Shown: in pieces, positions 11,541 to 23,300 of the stretch
Layout of the letters: every line of letters starts with the position of its first letter
Numbering within the stretch: position 1 is the first letter of the stretch
NCBI RefSeq assembly: GCF_021155765.1
Contig: NC_060116.1
Coordinates: 7,378,001-7,442,000, forward strand
From: Diprion similis
Taxonomy: Eukaryota; Arthropoda; Insecta; Hymenoptera; Diprionidae
DNA length: 64,000 nt
Direction: 5' to 3'
Notes under the pieces: generated by a model
What the model was told of the DNA's origin: nothing
What the model saw: only the letters and a program-made list of their open reading frames with translations
Database searches by the model: none
Program-made: the position numbers and the translations under genes

Positions 11541-13063
11541 TCACTCGGAAATTTCAGGAGAATTTTTACCCCCCGCTACTTCCTTCGGATCCTTGACGTA
11601 GTCTACAACAAGCTCCAGGCCAATAAGAGCTCGAATATCCTTTTTGTCGTCGTTTTTGGTATCCGACTGACTGGCGTCCGCGCTTCTGGGTCCTCCACTA
11701 GCTGTAAAAATGAGAACACAGACACCCCCTCCGCGTTACGTATAATACGAAATAAGCGAGGTGAAAGTTGCAAAAATTATTCTATTCACTCTACTCTCCA
11801 TTTCGTAATCGTGGGAATTATTTTTTTTTAAATTGGAACCCGAAATGTAATATTCTTCTTATACGGCAACGCATTTGTTATCGAGGTACAACCCAGCTCC
11901 TACCTATAATTCGACTTACCTTCGCCGGTATCAATTTCTTCCCCAGATTTAAGGATCCTCGATGTTTCCGGAGTTTTGTCAGCGCCGCGAATACCCTTGT
12001 AAGTCTTGGTCAAGTTCTTCAAAATGTAATGGGTCCCCTTGGAGTTTTCGTCCTTCGTCCTTGAGCTCGACGCCTCGTCTCGGGTGAGATTCAACGGCCG
12101 GTTGTACTCCTTCGACTGGGGAACATTGAAAGCGGACGTGTGCTTACTCTTGAAAGACGGCTGCCTCTCGGCCTGCAGTTTGCGATCCCAAATGTGACCG
12201 GAGACGCGAAGGTCGATGAAGAAATGAAGCGGGTCTATCCCGGGATACGACTGGGGCATCGGATACGGTGGGTACCACATCGGGGCCGGAAGGAAGTCGG
12301 CATTAGGGGCGTCGGAGGCGAGACCGAAGTTCTGGGGGTTGGCCAGAGCCTCGGAACGCGCCGTAAGACTCGAGGGGAAGTTTCTCGGTGAGAATTCAAG
12401 CTTGGTCTTCGAGTCGGAGGCGAAGCCAGTTTCACCCGATGACTTGGCCAGATTTTCGATGGGGTTGCGCTCGTTGAATTGAAGCTTTTGATCGCCGCTG
12501 GGCAGTTCTTCCGGTTTTACTTTCTGTTCGACGGGGAAGCTCGTCGGGCTCTGGGACGTCGCTAGATGATGCGAGCCGAAGGATTGTCGGTCGTCGAAGT
12601 AATTTTTGTGCTTGCAGAAGTCCTGCTTACCCTGCAGGTGATCCTCAGGGCTTTTCGTCCCACCCTCGCCGAAAGTGGTCGTCTTATTTTCAAAGCCTAA
12701 ACTTGGGTGCTGAATACTCAAGTGTTTGCCTTTGTGCTCCAAATGGCCGTCCACGCTGAAGTATTTCTCGTGGGGGCGTTCCTTCGTCGTCAATTCCAAC
12801 GGTCTGTCTCTACCATCTCGGGCGTCTCTCCACGAACGCTTGCGGCGTCGAGGCGGAGGTGGAGGTCCACTTCCCACCGAAGACGCCTCGGCCTTTGCCT
12901 GGACGAATGAGCGCAGCATCTCGCTGAAGAAAAAACTGTGCGGAGTCAAGGGCACGTTGTAGAGGTAAGGAGGAGTCGCTGCCAGCAATCGAGACACCAG
13001 GTCGCCACCCGAGAGCGTCGATGGTGTTTTCAGAGTCGAGGGGTCTCCCGTCGTCATCGACAT
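11541..13063 (-). CDS. uncharacterised Pro/Ser-rich insect protein
   Basis: Two coding exons on the minus strand, 13063-11920 and 11701-11541, separated by a GT-AG intron (donor GTAAGT, phase 1), encode about 434 residues. I do not recognise a named family. Three islands look constrained. The first is N-terminal: LVSRLLAATPPYLYNVPLTP then SFFFSEMLRSFVQAKAE (residues about 22-62). The second is central: MWYPPYPMPQSYPGIDPLHF then FIDLRVSGHIWDRK (about residues 260-300). The third is C-terminal: KDIRALIGLELVVDYVKDPK, just before the stop. The linkers are polar and low-complexity, including PPPPPRRRKR, a possible nuclear localisation signal. There is no signal peptide, transmembrane segment or zinc finger. 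The start is ATG at 13063, immediately after an acceptor (CTTTGCAG), so a 5' non-coding exon is expected upstream (see 17055). A nuclear role is only an inference. Confidence 0.8.
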
Positions 13064-15115
13064 CCTGCAAAGGATCGTCAATTATAACCTGGTGAAAACC
13101 TGAATGCGATCTATTAATACTCGAAAACTTCCCGGAGTATATAATTGGACGCGTTCAAGATCTGCGTTGATTGCAACTTCTGCGCAACAGCAACTTCACT
13201 CGAATCTCCATCTAATTCTCAGGCTTCGTCTTATATCTTCGCGGACTTTTAATTACGGGTAAATTCTGAATCTAGGGAAGCAGATCCAAACTTCGAATAA
13301 ACACGACGATATTCGCTGAGGTAGCGGAGGGATTATACAAAGACCGAAGAGAGGATCCTCCTTTTTAGTCTCGCGTTTGTACCAAGTGACGAAATTTCAA
13401 GAGGCAAGGAAAGAATAATTACGAACAAATACCACCGAAGATGAGTCTTGAGTCTGCAGATTATAATTGACGGAGAGAGTGAGAAATTCAAGGGAATCAC
13501 ATCCTCTTCAAATGATACGATCCCGTCTTCACCCTTGTTCTCGAGACAAAGACGGTATAACAAGGAGTAGGTATGTACCAGCCAGTATATACGCACCTAA
13601 TATTGGACCAAAGCACTATTGTCTTGTGAAATTAATTGAATATGCTGCAGCGTCTAAGACCAACGAAGACGGAGCCGCAATCGGGCTGCAGGAAGGACAG
13701 AGGGGGCTGACGGGGGTGGGGAAATCTGAAGAGGGTTAACGCCATCGGATCCATTAAGGATTGCTAATTTCTGTCAAGTGCATTATACGCTGTTCCAACT
13801 TCGCCAGTATAGGAGCGTTGATATTCAGTCCCAATGAAATAACCTCCCTCATTCTTACGTCTGACATACGGTTGTACGTAATCTACACGCAGTCACACTG
13901 CACATCAGCAAACACAGGACTGTATAAGCTGATAATTAAGACCGTTATACCCGAAGCAATTGATCGATATTGACCCTGATATTTACATTTAATTGAGAAG
14001 AGAAGTGGGCCCGTAAACTCTGTTCAGAACTGTTTTTCCTAGCTTGGATTATTCTCGAGATTTTAGCAGCGGTATCGTATCCTGATTGTGAGTATATCCC
14101 ATATACCTATAACATTCATTTTTATAGCTAAGTTAATAGAAAATTCAAGTGCTGGAGTCTGTATTTTGAGAAGAATCATCTTCGTCAACTTAAAAACTCA
14201 TCTTCTCGTTCGTTTATCAGTTACATATAATTTCTATTCCTGTCTCTTCGTCATTTCATTCCCTTCTTATACGTGCTTCGATGGTCACAAAGCCCCCTTC
14301 ACTCTGCCAATATCAGTGATGCAGTGATGAAAATGCAACGAGTGAAGGAGTGAGTCGGTGCAACGAACGGATGCCGCTCTTCTTCGGGGGAAAAGCTACA
14401 TCAGAGAGGTATTCCGGTGCGGTATAAGGTATATACAGGAACATCGAGGAGGACTGGGTATTGTTTCGGTCCATTGTTTCCGAAACAAACGGCGGCCATG
14501 TTGTTTCGTGACGAGATATTACGTTCACCCAGACAGACAACTCGGACGCCGGCTCGTTTCGGACGGACGTTGGGACAGACGGATGGACTGGCGAACAGGA
14601 AATGGACCGCTGTCAGTTTTACCCCCATTGTGATAAATACCCTCCTGCCGCAGCGATGATATTACCTATTCCGAGGCCGCGCTGTAAGTAAGTATCTACG
14701 TCGAGCTGTTATATGCGAGTCAAAGTCAACGGTGTGAGTTTTCCCATTACACTGTATGGACACTGTTACGACTCAAGTTTTCTACGACTTTTCCGGCACG
14801 ATCTTCCGACGCTCATATTTTTTCGTACAGAATACAACGCTGCGACTACATCTAACACGAAGTTGAAGAGGAAGACATTGTATCTACCATTCATCATAAA
14901 TATTACCAACAATTCCTTATGTTATTAGCCTCAAATTGCAGTTGTCTAATAGAAAGTGCCACCCTGGATTCGATTCTGATAATAAGATATATTCGAGTCC
15001 TCGAAAGCTATCTATATATAAATATATATATATATAGGATTATCGTTGAAATTACCTTAATTTGTTTTATCATTATTAATATTTGTGCGGTTACTGCCAT
15101 TTCCGTGATTCTCCC

Positions 15116-15141
15116 GTTATTGTTATTATTATTGTTACTTC

Positions 15142-15186
<45 letters not shown>

Positions 15187-15187
15187 C
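15116..15187. repeat. (ATT)n microsatellite
   Basis: About 24 units of TTA/ATT, slightly interrupted near the left end by GTT and CTT variants. Confidence 0.9.
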
Positions 15188-15987
15188 ATCAATAATTCGT
15201 GAAACTCAAACTAGAGGTAGAGCTTCAGTAGCACGGCGCGTAGCGCTTTACGATTCATAAGACAACTCCGAGATTGAATTAAGTGAACGTCGAGCGTATT
15301 AAGCTGGCTGCCTCTCTTCCTCCCACAGTTAGCCACCCCTTTTTACCCCTCCTCTTCCCCTGAATCACCACCGCCCCTTCAGCCCCCGCGTATTCTCGCT
15401 GGAAATCTGCATAATCTCGTCACACTGACGATTCTAATTGGCGGATTGTTTCAATTTCTGTCGCGACGAAATTTGCATGAGCGTTGGGAAAATACGGTGG
15501 AAAATACGAGTGAATTTCAAATATTTATGTACACCGCAGTGTAATATAACTTGTGCTGTGCATATTGCTTATATGCATATGTATTCGTTGCTGCGGTAGC
15601 AGAATAATTTTTTTTTTTTTACAAACGATAACTGTAACCTTGAAAAATTAATTAATTATCGGATCTTCGACACGGACTATCTATAACAACTCTCCTACAC
15701 TCGATACGCTTAATTAACATCACCCGATACACCCTCCGTAGACTCGGATATTGAATTTCGAAATTTCGGGGGGGTTAAAAATAGCTGATAAATTATTATA
15801 TTACCAGTTAAGGAAACCGATAACCTTGATCAAATTTCCGGTACCTTATAGTTCTACCTATTTCGGAAACCGAAGGGAGGTCAAAGTTTACTTCAAAGTA
15901 CAGTTCGATTACCACAGGGGCTCTCCTATTTGTCACGGCTGGCAAGGTTCGTCGACTATTCGCGTCCAATGAACTACTCTCTAAATT

Positions 15988-16155
15988 TGAATCAGTGAAA
16001 ATTACCAGATTTCCAGTTACAACTGAACCATGGAAGAAATTAGCGCATATGCACTGACGATTCGGTGACTTTACACTGATATTTCACTGTTTTCCAGTGT
16101 ATATATACACTGATTTTTTCCAGTGATATACTCGTCGTAACTGATTCACATTTGG
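15988..16155. repeat. cluster of CAGTG/CACTG motifs with a perfect palindrome
   Basis: About nine copies of the pentamer CAGTG or its complement CACTG occur within 170 bases. They include the perfect 18-base palindrome CAGTGTATATATACACTG at 16095-16112. The flanks read AATCAGTGAAAA on the left and a TGATTCAC-type sequence on the right, so the block is roughly inverted-repeat bounded. It could be a small MITE or a local satellite. I cannot name a family. Confidence 0.5.
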
Positions 16156-17054
16156 AGAGTATAATTTCGTTGGCTTTATGTACTCATTTCAATAAATAAT
16201 TACCATCGAAAGAATGACGTTGGTCAAAATGGTTACACAATAATACATGTTGTGAAATGCACCCACAAATAATTGGGATCAGTAAGTAATTAGTAATGCA
16301 AATAATCACCAAATCAACGGGGTTGAATAGCAAAGTGCGATATGGGACAGGTGAAACCATCCCCATCGTTACACATCGATCAGAAGTGGATGCGGCAATT
16401 GGTTCGTCGCGCTTATTTAGCATAGTTTTGTCAATTTGTGTTTTGGTCCTGTGAAATCTTGGGACCTAATTGTTACAGTAACTCGAAATTGTTTCTATCT
16501 CTAGGGGCGCGAAGTAGGAAAGTAGTACAATAACTCTTTGCTTCGTGCCGAGTGTGAATTCTCGGTAACAACTCGTGAAATACGCTAGATCGCGGTATAA
16601 GAAAGTTTCGAGTTCGTGCAGAGTTCAACGCGGGTATGTATGTACACGTTATAACGCGTGTTGCAACACACGTGCCAAGTTGTTCGTCCCAGTGACAAAG
16701 CTACGTCAGTTTACAACTTTTTCGAGTTTATACACACAGGGTGGGAATTCGTACAACAACGTTGTCGCCGAAAAGTGTCACAGACTTGTGCAATGAATCC
16801 GTTTGCCGATTATCTACACCCGAAAATAGTGATAACGATCTATCACGTAAAGAAAATTCATAGTTTTCAGGAATGATAGAAGGCCTAAGAGCAAACCGAA
16901 GAGGTGAAACATGCGGATGGTATAAGGGACTGATCAAACTGCGGTGTCGTACATTCAGCGAACTACTTGCACGCAGACTTATTGTTAGCGAAAAAATCGC
17001 TTGATTCGAGACAGGAAATCGTGAGGATGTAGTGAGGAAGATCGTATTACTTAC

Positions 17055-17520
17055 CTGGTAGTCTTGTTAGGAGAGACGAACCGAACTATTAAAACAATCC
17101 GTAAACTTATCGGAACGGAAAAAACGAGAGCGTCAAGAGCGTCGGAAACCGCGACCTCGACGAACGGAGGGTTAAAGCTCGACCGGGGACGGTTGACGGG
17201 TGTAGAGTGCGTGCGGTCTGATCAGAGACGGTTGTTGTCACTGCAGTCGTCGGGGGCGCGCAAACCTCGGACCGCCAAATGAGATAATAATCGAGAAGTC
17301 GTAGTCGTCGGATGGGTGGTGGTGGTGGCGGCGATGGTGGTGGTGGTGGTGGTCGTTCGAGGGTGAGGGAGGCGGTGGTGGTAGCAGCGGCGGCGTTGAC
17401 GGCCTCGAGAGGGGTGAATTCCACCCCCGACTACTAGGGGTGGTTTTTGAGATGATCCGGCCAATCTGCGCATCATTTGCCCGCCCCCGCCGCCCCCCCC
17501 ACCAACCCCCCGTCAGCCGC
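17055..17520 (-). promoter_or_regulatory. GC-rich island; possible promoter and 5' UTR exon of the minus-strand orphan gene
   Basis: On the minus strand an exon could end at 17055 (CCAG followed by GTAAGTAA, a near-ideal donor). It would splice to the acceptor just before the ATG at 13063. The sequence to the right is GC- and CpG-rich and holds a GTG/GGT low-complexity tract (about 17306-17385), typical of a CpG promoter island. Overlapping reading frames on both strands come from this composition and I do not accept them as genes. The transcription start is not located. Confidence 0.35.
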
Positions 17521-19801
17521 GATGCCGAACGTCGCGCGGGGCCCTGTTGAATGCCACGCTGTGGAGACGAGCAAAGGCGCGACGCGCTAAAAGCAACCCT
17601 GCAGCTTCGGATCCTCGTCGACACGGCGGTGGGGGATGAAAAAGTGGAAAACAGATATACCTATACGCCCGCGAACACCGGTTCCCGCACTCTCGGCTCA
17701 TCTGCCCCCGTATTTATCATGTACACACATATTGTGCGATGCGCGCCCGCGTGTCGCCCCCCTCACTCGCCCGCCCTCCACCCTCTTTCGCATCGACATG
17801 CACTCTTCCAGGGAACGGATCGAGGTGCAGAGTATTAAATTTCACCCGGAGAAGGGGGACGTTTCTCCGCGAACGTTTCTGATCCGTGGTGTGACTGCTT
17901 CGACCCAAATATTTTTCCACTCGTCTGGTCTGTTCGTATACCGATTATTACCCCCACTCATTTGTATCTGTCACTTCGTCAGAATCCCAGGAAGATGGAC
18001 GCGCTACGGGACTCACAATCAGACATATTCAGCATTCGCCCCCGAATCGCGATTCGTAACGCGGCTGAATGAGCGATATTATTATGACAACAGCTTTCGT
18101 AGCTACTTTTATCTTATATTCAATTGTAATCAGCATTTCAATGTTAATTTTTTAATTGTATCTGTTTGATCCTTAGTTCTTAAATAAAAAAGAAAAAAAA
18201 TTTTAATCTCTAAACCTCTATATAATAGCAATTGGTTTTAGTCATTGAGAAAGTCACAGATCGTGCCAACAACAATTTATAATTTTGGAAAATAAAAGGG
18301 TCAATAACTGGCACACTCACCTCAATCGATTCTCTTGTAGTTAGACAAGTATTTATCAACAAATATATTAGTTTTGCGAGAAGTTGGAAAGCCACGTTAG
18401 TGACTGAATCGGATTTCACGCGGACAGTATAAATGGCCTGTGCATCTATTAATAAAAATTCCGATTCCCGGTGCTTCACCGCGTCGACGGGAGTCAGGCG
18501 AGCATATTTCAAGTGATCGAAATTTCAATCTGACGGATGCTCACCAGCGTACGGATCCGGCTGGTTGAGGGTAGGTGGTATCACGCGTCAAATGGAAGCG
18601 TCGAGAAGGAAGGAAAGGGGGGGTAAAAGAGGGCGAATCTGTGCGGCGAGATCCGCCGGAGACAAAGGACTTGAAAACAATTTACCCGAAATTCGCGTCA
18701 CCACTTTGGAGTGGATACACTCTTATTTGTCCCTCTCGCAATCTGTCGGCTCTCGACGCAACCCCTTTCCTCGTCACCGCCACCCTGGCAGCCCCGCCGC
18801 GCTCTCCTTCTCCTCCCGAGAGCGTCCCCCGCCACCCCGTCACGGTGCGAAACCGCGAAGCCTCACGGGAATTTTAAACACCGGTGATTCGTCACAGCCC
18901 CTTCTTCTCGCAGCCCCGGCAGCGCAACCCTCAACCGCCGCGAGCACCGTCCGACGTTTCGAATGGTCTGAGTTGGGGAACATTCCGGAGAACAAGGACT
19001 TACAGGCATCCCGGGGAGTTTCGGGGAGTATTCTCCGAAGACAGGGATTCTCTCCCGAGGCTTGAGAATTCACTTTCGACGCCTCGCCGTTGTACACCAT
19101 GGATCCAAGACCGCGGGCACAGATACGCCTTTCATCAACTAGGTGACTTAATTTTAAATCCGAACGAAATCCGCCCCTTCCCCCTAACCCTTCTGGCACG
19201 TATTTATTTTTTACCTCAGTTCCGCACGCGCCGCGTTCGCATCTCTCTATGTATAATGTACATGTATTACATTATATATATACATACGAGCGCCCACACC
19301 TCCGTGCCAAGCGCTAACGTATGGGGGATGATTACCAAAATGAGTGGGGTTTGCCCGGTCTAAGCGCAGGTTAATTAAGGAGCGTTGCGGAGAGAGGGTT
19401 TCGTAAAACGAACCGTGTCACCCGAGCATCCATCCTTCTCTTGACCTTGCGCCTGCAGAATCACGTGCAAAGCCTGTTCTGCAAGTTCCTCAATAATCGT
19501 CTTACAATTAGACCCAAGTTCGATAAATCCGTATAACATAAAACGTGCATGTACATACATTATATAAACTGTATTCGTCAAAAGTGAAAACGGTGAAAAT
19601 TCTCGCGAAGAATCGCGTCCGCGAGAGTGCCACCCGCAAATAAATTCCAGGAAATTTCGCGTCCCGTATATATAGATATACAACGACGGCTATCCCTCCG
19701 ACGAAGGGATGCAAATAACTGGTGATAACAACAGATAGCTCCGCTGCCTGGGGGCTCGGGGTGGGGAAATGTGGTGGATGGGCAGGAAGAGGGCGGATTG
19801 T

Positions 19802-19817
19802 GGGGGGGGGGGGGGGG
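19802..19817. repeat. poly(G) run of 16
   Basis: Sixteen consecutive G residues inside a G-rich block (about 19760-20150). The run is prone to assembly error and could form a G-quadruplex. Confidence 0.9.
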
Positions 19818-20296
19818 TGACAACAGCCCGGGCGCGATAGAGTTGGGGCTGCGGGGGTGGAAGATCGTTCTTTCGTCGACGGCGTGGGGGGTGGCGCGGG
19901 ATGCGCGGGTATCGGGAAGAGGGAACCGGTGGGGAATAGGGAACGCCGGGGGTGCAGAGGGTGGAGGGTGGCGGGGGGAGGACGTCACTCGCTGTCGCAT
20001 CGAGCGCAGGCGATGAGTGGCGCGCGCTAGCTCGTCTTTTGTTTGCGATGCGATGCGACTGCCAGCCAGGGATCCTCGGCTCGTCGGAGCTGGGGTTGAA
20101 GGGAAATGGGGGGGAGGGCGAGGGGGGAGAAGGGTGGCTGGGGGGCTGCCGAGGACTGGAAACGAGTGAGAATCATAGAGCTCCGCCACACTTAACGCGA
20201 CCCACGTATCCGCGGCTCGCGCATTGGGGCCTTGTTGCTTTCCAAGTAGAGAACGCGGATGCGACGCCGGATATCATCCCCCTCTTCCTCTCTGCC

Positions 20297-20330
20297 ACCC
20301 ACACACACACCCGCACACACACACATGCAC
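20297..20330. repeat. (AC)n microsatellite
   Basis: Interrupted CA dinucleotide repeat. Confidence 0.85.
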
Positions 20331-20340
20331 ATGTAATCAT

Positions 20341-23300
20341 GAAAGCGTGAGTCGCGGTACATCTGGTTCTGATAACGCGAGTTGAGATCTCTCACAATCT
20401 GAGCATACACATTACGTTTATCCCGATCCTGCAGTACACTCTCCACGCGTGATGCTTCGTCTCACAATCCGACAAGCTCATCTTTGTATCATGTACGGTA
20501 CATATTAGCTGTTTCGATCGCGGTTTTTACCCTCGAGTCTGTAATCATTACGTCCGGAGTTGTATCATTTAAGATAGTACGAAGAATTGGTGATAAATCT
20601 CTGAATAATTTAAACAGTTTTACTTTTTTCCGTATTGGTAAACTCGAATTGCAAGATCTCTTTTCTTGTTTTCGTGTCTACGCGTATATGTCGTTTAGTT
20701 CGGATCACACGACAGGAGAATCGAAAACCTGTGAAATTTCGAAAAGCTTTTGTAGAAGAGGGAAACAAAATACAAGCTGTAAAGTGTTTTGAAAAACCAA
20801 TTGAGGTTGCTATTCTAGCTACTGAATGTAATATTGATACCGTCGCATCGTTCTTAGAGAAGATTTGCGAAAACTCGATGGGGTGGTTTACTACCCCATT
20901 GATTGGAGATCAAATACGTAATTCGCCATGGGAAGAAAGTAGGTTGCTCAATAAACGATCGGAAGCGACGTTTTTTATGATTGCTCTAACTACACAGATA
21001 CGCCCGATATCTTACAAATAAAGTCATTTATCATACAGTCAGAATCTTGCAGGGATGAAACGCGTTTCGAACCTCAGGCGTTGCATCGATATCACCCGAA
21101 GTTACCGATCCGTCTTATAATATACTCTGCAAAGATTGACAGACACATTTCAACATCTCCGGGAGTTCCGATGTAGGTTCAAGATCGATACACTCTTCTC
21201 GAAAGTTGCAACAACTTCCAAAGTCTTAAGATATGCGAAAATTCAAATTCTGTCAAATTCTGTCTATCTGATGCATGAAATAGCTGGGCATTAAAAAAAA
21301 AAAAATATACCGTGGTTACGAATTGATGTCTGCAAGGAATATACTGCGGCCACGATTGTGAGAAACACATTTCTATCGACACGTGCCTACGCAAACGTGA
21401 TACGGTATAAGTTGCCGGCTCATTTAGAGTACGGAGACATGATCGTGACATTCGCTGCGGTACTCCAGCATGCTGCATGGTTTGATATTTTGTGTAATGT
21501 ACGCGTGATTCCGCATAAACAGCTGTGGCTGACTGAAATTTGCGGTGCCGTTTCTGCCGGAGCTACGCTGACGGCATTAATTTTGGGTTATGAGACGATA
21601 TGGGGATTCACCGTGCAGACGGTGTTGGCCAATTACGAGAACTTAGAAAAACCAGGCAAAAACCCTACAGACTTCAGATTCGTCTAATGGCAAAAATGCA
21701 CCAGCTCAGCCTTAAAAAAGAGACGCATTGAAGCGCCTGGTGCTTGAAATTATATACCGCAGGCCATCCAGCGTTTTCCAACTTCACGGGAATGCATGTA
21801 TGCATGCGTGGCGTCATGAAAAGAGCTCCGTTAAAACGACGGCGTATACGCTTTCTCGTAAAAAAATTCACCTTCGGTGTTCTAGCAACAGTATATTCAC
21901 TTCTCGCTTATGCGCACAGTCATTTTTATCTCACTGCTTTTCGCGACGACGGTATTACGTTATTATTATAACTGTATATCTCGGTCCTTTCGTCACTGAC
22001 ACTCCAATCTTGTAACCCATTTCAATGAGCGTTAAATTTTCGTGTCAAAAGCGAGACACTGGGAACGGATTTTATTTTGAAGGCTTGTCAAGGCGCCATG
22101 TACTTTTCTGATTTAAATGCAAAAAAGCAATGGCTTTTGATTCCATATTTTACCACCACTTTGAGTCCCAGAAAATAAAGCTTCTACATTGGGATAAAAT
22201 AAAGAGTAGATTTGCAATGTCTAGAAATTCGTGATGAATGCATGGCCGTTGTTAAAGGTGACAGCGCGATTAGTATAATGTGTCGCAAAAGTTTTTTAGT
22301 ACCTTCCGATATGCAAGAGTGTGTGATTTTACGGCACATCGGTGTCACATTGATATTCCTGCAGTAATACATCGCTACCTTATGCTCGATGCGACTCTTG
22401 CGTAATTGACGCTCATGTGGCGTTGGTATGATTGGCTGAGTCAAAATTTTTATGACAAACTGCAGTAGCGATGGGAAAATTCGCGGTAGAAAAAGATCGA
22501 GACAGATAGAAGAAGAGAGAGGAAAACGAGAAACCTTCACGTCTCTTTGCAGCATCTTATTGAGGGGCGGACCGTTCCTATTGAAATTGGTATTAACGGA
22601 TGGACTGATTAACGAGATTGCGGAATATTTTATCGAACCAAAGCTCAGGGCTGTAGAGCCGGTGAATTTCTGGACTGATATATAATTATAAGAGATTTTT
22701 AATTTACTGCGTTGGTTAAAGATCTATCCACATCTGGTGCATCATGATCTCTACGTGCAGTTTGGGTGCGGGCTAAACACTCGAGGAACAACAAGGATCG
22801 ACCCTAAAGTCCGAAATGGAGTTTAAGGAAGTTGGCGATGGCGGGGAAAGGCCAGGGTCAAAGGATAACGCGGGTCTTGACCGGCGCTGTCTTTGGCACG
22901 AATACGTTTACGTTATAGTATCGAATCTGACTGAGTCGTCAGACTTGTTCTTGGATGAGTTCCTTACGCTTCACACTGTAAAGCAAATTGTTCTGCTAGT
23001 CACTTATGGTCTTTCGAAAGTTACGCTAATGCTATTGGATTATTGAGTGCTAGGACCAAGAATTATTTCTCCTTAAAACATGGGCACAAAAACGAATCGG
23101 CGTGGCGAGAGGCAATATAAATATAGACAGTGATGGCATACGAAAAAAGAACAGAAAGGCTCTTTACGATTTGGTTACCGGACTTTTAGTCTCTTGGCGA
23201 CATTATAAGAAAAAATACGGTCCTTCCTCGTGCATTTAGATAAAAGATCAACGTTGATGAAAATTCACTGCGTTTTTAGATGATTTATATGAAATAAGTG

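Larger units (their letters stand above)
13064..17054 (-). other. probable first intron of the minus-strand orphan gene
   Basis: No coding exon is supported across these 4 kb. The left edge is the acceptor CTTTGCAG read on the minus strand, and the right edge is a strong minus-strand donor (GTAAGTAA) at 17049-17054. Inside are an ATT microsatellite (15116-15187), a short TA tract near 15020 and a cluster of CAGTG/CACTG motifs near 16 kb. That this is one intron is an inference. Confidence 0.35.
17521..20340. other. GC-rich intergenic islands, no gene seen
   Basis: CpG-rich blocks (about 17.5-17.9, 18.6-19.0 and 19.75-20.3 kb) alternate with AT-rich spacers. Several long frames overlap each other on both strands and are arginine/proline/serine-rich, as expected from biased composition. 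None has splice-consistent boundaries or family resemblance. The islands may be promoters or enhancers of the orphan gene to the left or of an unseen gene. Confidence 0.4.

Noticed and set aside
17107-17838. Several overlapping frames of about 60-130 codons on both strands
   Set aside because: They arise from a GTG/CCA low-complexity tract in a CpG-rich island and contradict each other; residues are biased to His/Thr/Pro/Arg.
18565-20350. Overlapping long frames (up to 203 codons) in GC-rich DNA
   Set aside because: GC-driven absence of stops on both strands, with no conserved-looking segment or splice structure.
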